From NCBI GenBank assembly GCA_025351545.1, contig JANXVQ010000342.1:1-5311 (forward strand): 5,311 bases of DNA, read 5' to 3'. This DNA is from Spirosoma sp. Lineage in GTDB: Bacteria > Bacteroidota > Bacteroidia > Cytophagales > Spirosomataceae. The notes under the pieces are model-generated. The model was given only the letters and a program-made list of their open reading frames with translations. It was not told the DNA's origin and searched no databases. How positions within the stretch are numbered: the stretch's first letter is position 1; every line of letters begins with the position of its first letter. Shown piece after piece: positions 5,297-5,311 of this stretch. A program made the position numbers and the translations under genes.

Positions 5297-5311
5297 ACAC
5301 TTAACGCTCAG

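Overview
The window looks like Bacteroidota DNA, probably from the Cytophagales (a Spirosoma-like bacterium). It joins two unlike halves: a low-GC left half with two cell-envelope genes and a higher-GC right half that is a plasmid-type mobilization module. The taxonomic pointers are a type IX secretion (T9SS) C-terminal sorting tail, a small PorT-like outer-membrane barrel, and start sites without Shine-Dalgarno sequences. No replication initiator, integrase or transposase is visible, so plasmid, integrated element or chromosome cannot be decided from this window.

Left half (1 to about 2400). A secreted 476-residue protein (130-1560, +) has a signal peptide, a jelly-roll-like N-terminal region, two probable PKD/Ig-like modules and a T9SS tail. 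It is followed by a perfect 23-bp stem that acts as a probable bidirectional terminator. The next gene converges on it and encodes a 219-residue outer-membrane beta-barrel protein (1732-2391, -).

Middle (2392-2918). About 530 bp hold no convincing gene. They contain a 17-bp palindrome (2635-2651) and, directly upstream of the next gene, six copies of the 8-mer GTCTTACA. Four are direct copies starting at 2811, 2832, 2853 and 2895, which is an exact 21-bp register with one period skipped. Two are inverted copies at the ends. This is the most unusual structure in the window: an operator, centromere or iteron-like array.

Right half (2919-5296, all +). A 110-residue ribbon-helix-helix (RHH) type protein comes first. 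A non-coding stretch of about 195 bp with two tandem hairpins follows and is the best oriT candidate. Then come three tightly coupled genes: a MobC-like relaxosome RHH protein, a MOBP-type relaxase with a complete HRDTGHSHFH motif (ATGA overlap), and a single-pass membrane protein with coiled coils (1-nt gap). MobC and the relaxase would assemble at oriT and nick it. The membrane protein may tie the relaxosome to the envelope or to a coupling protein. No coupling protein or mating-pore genes are present, so the element is more likely mobilizable than self-transmissible.
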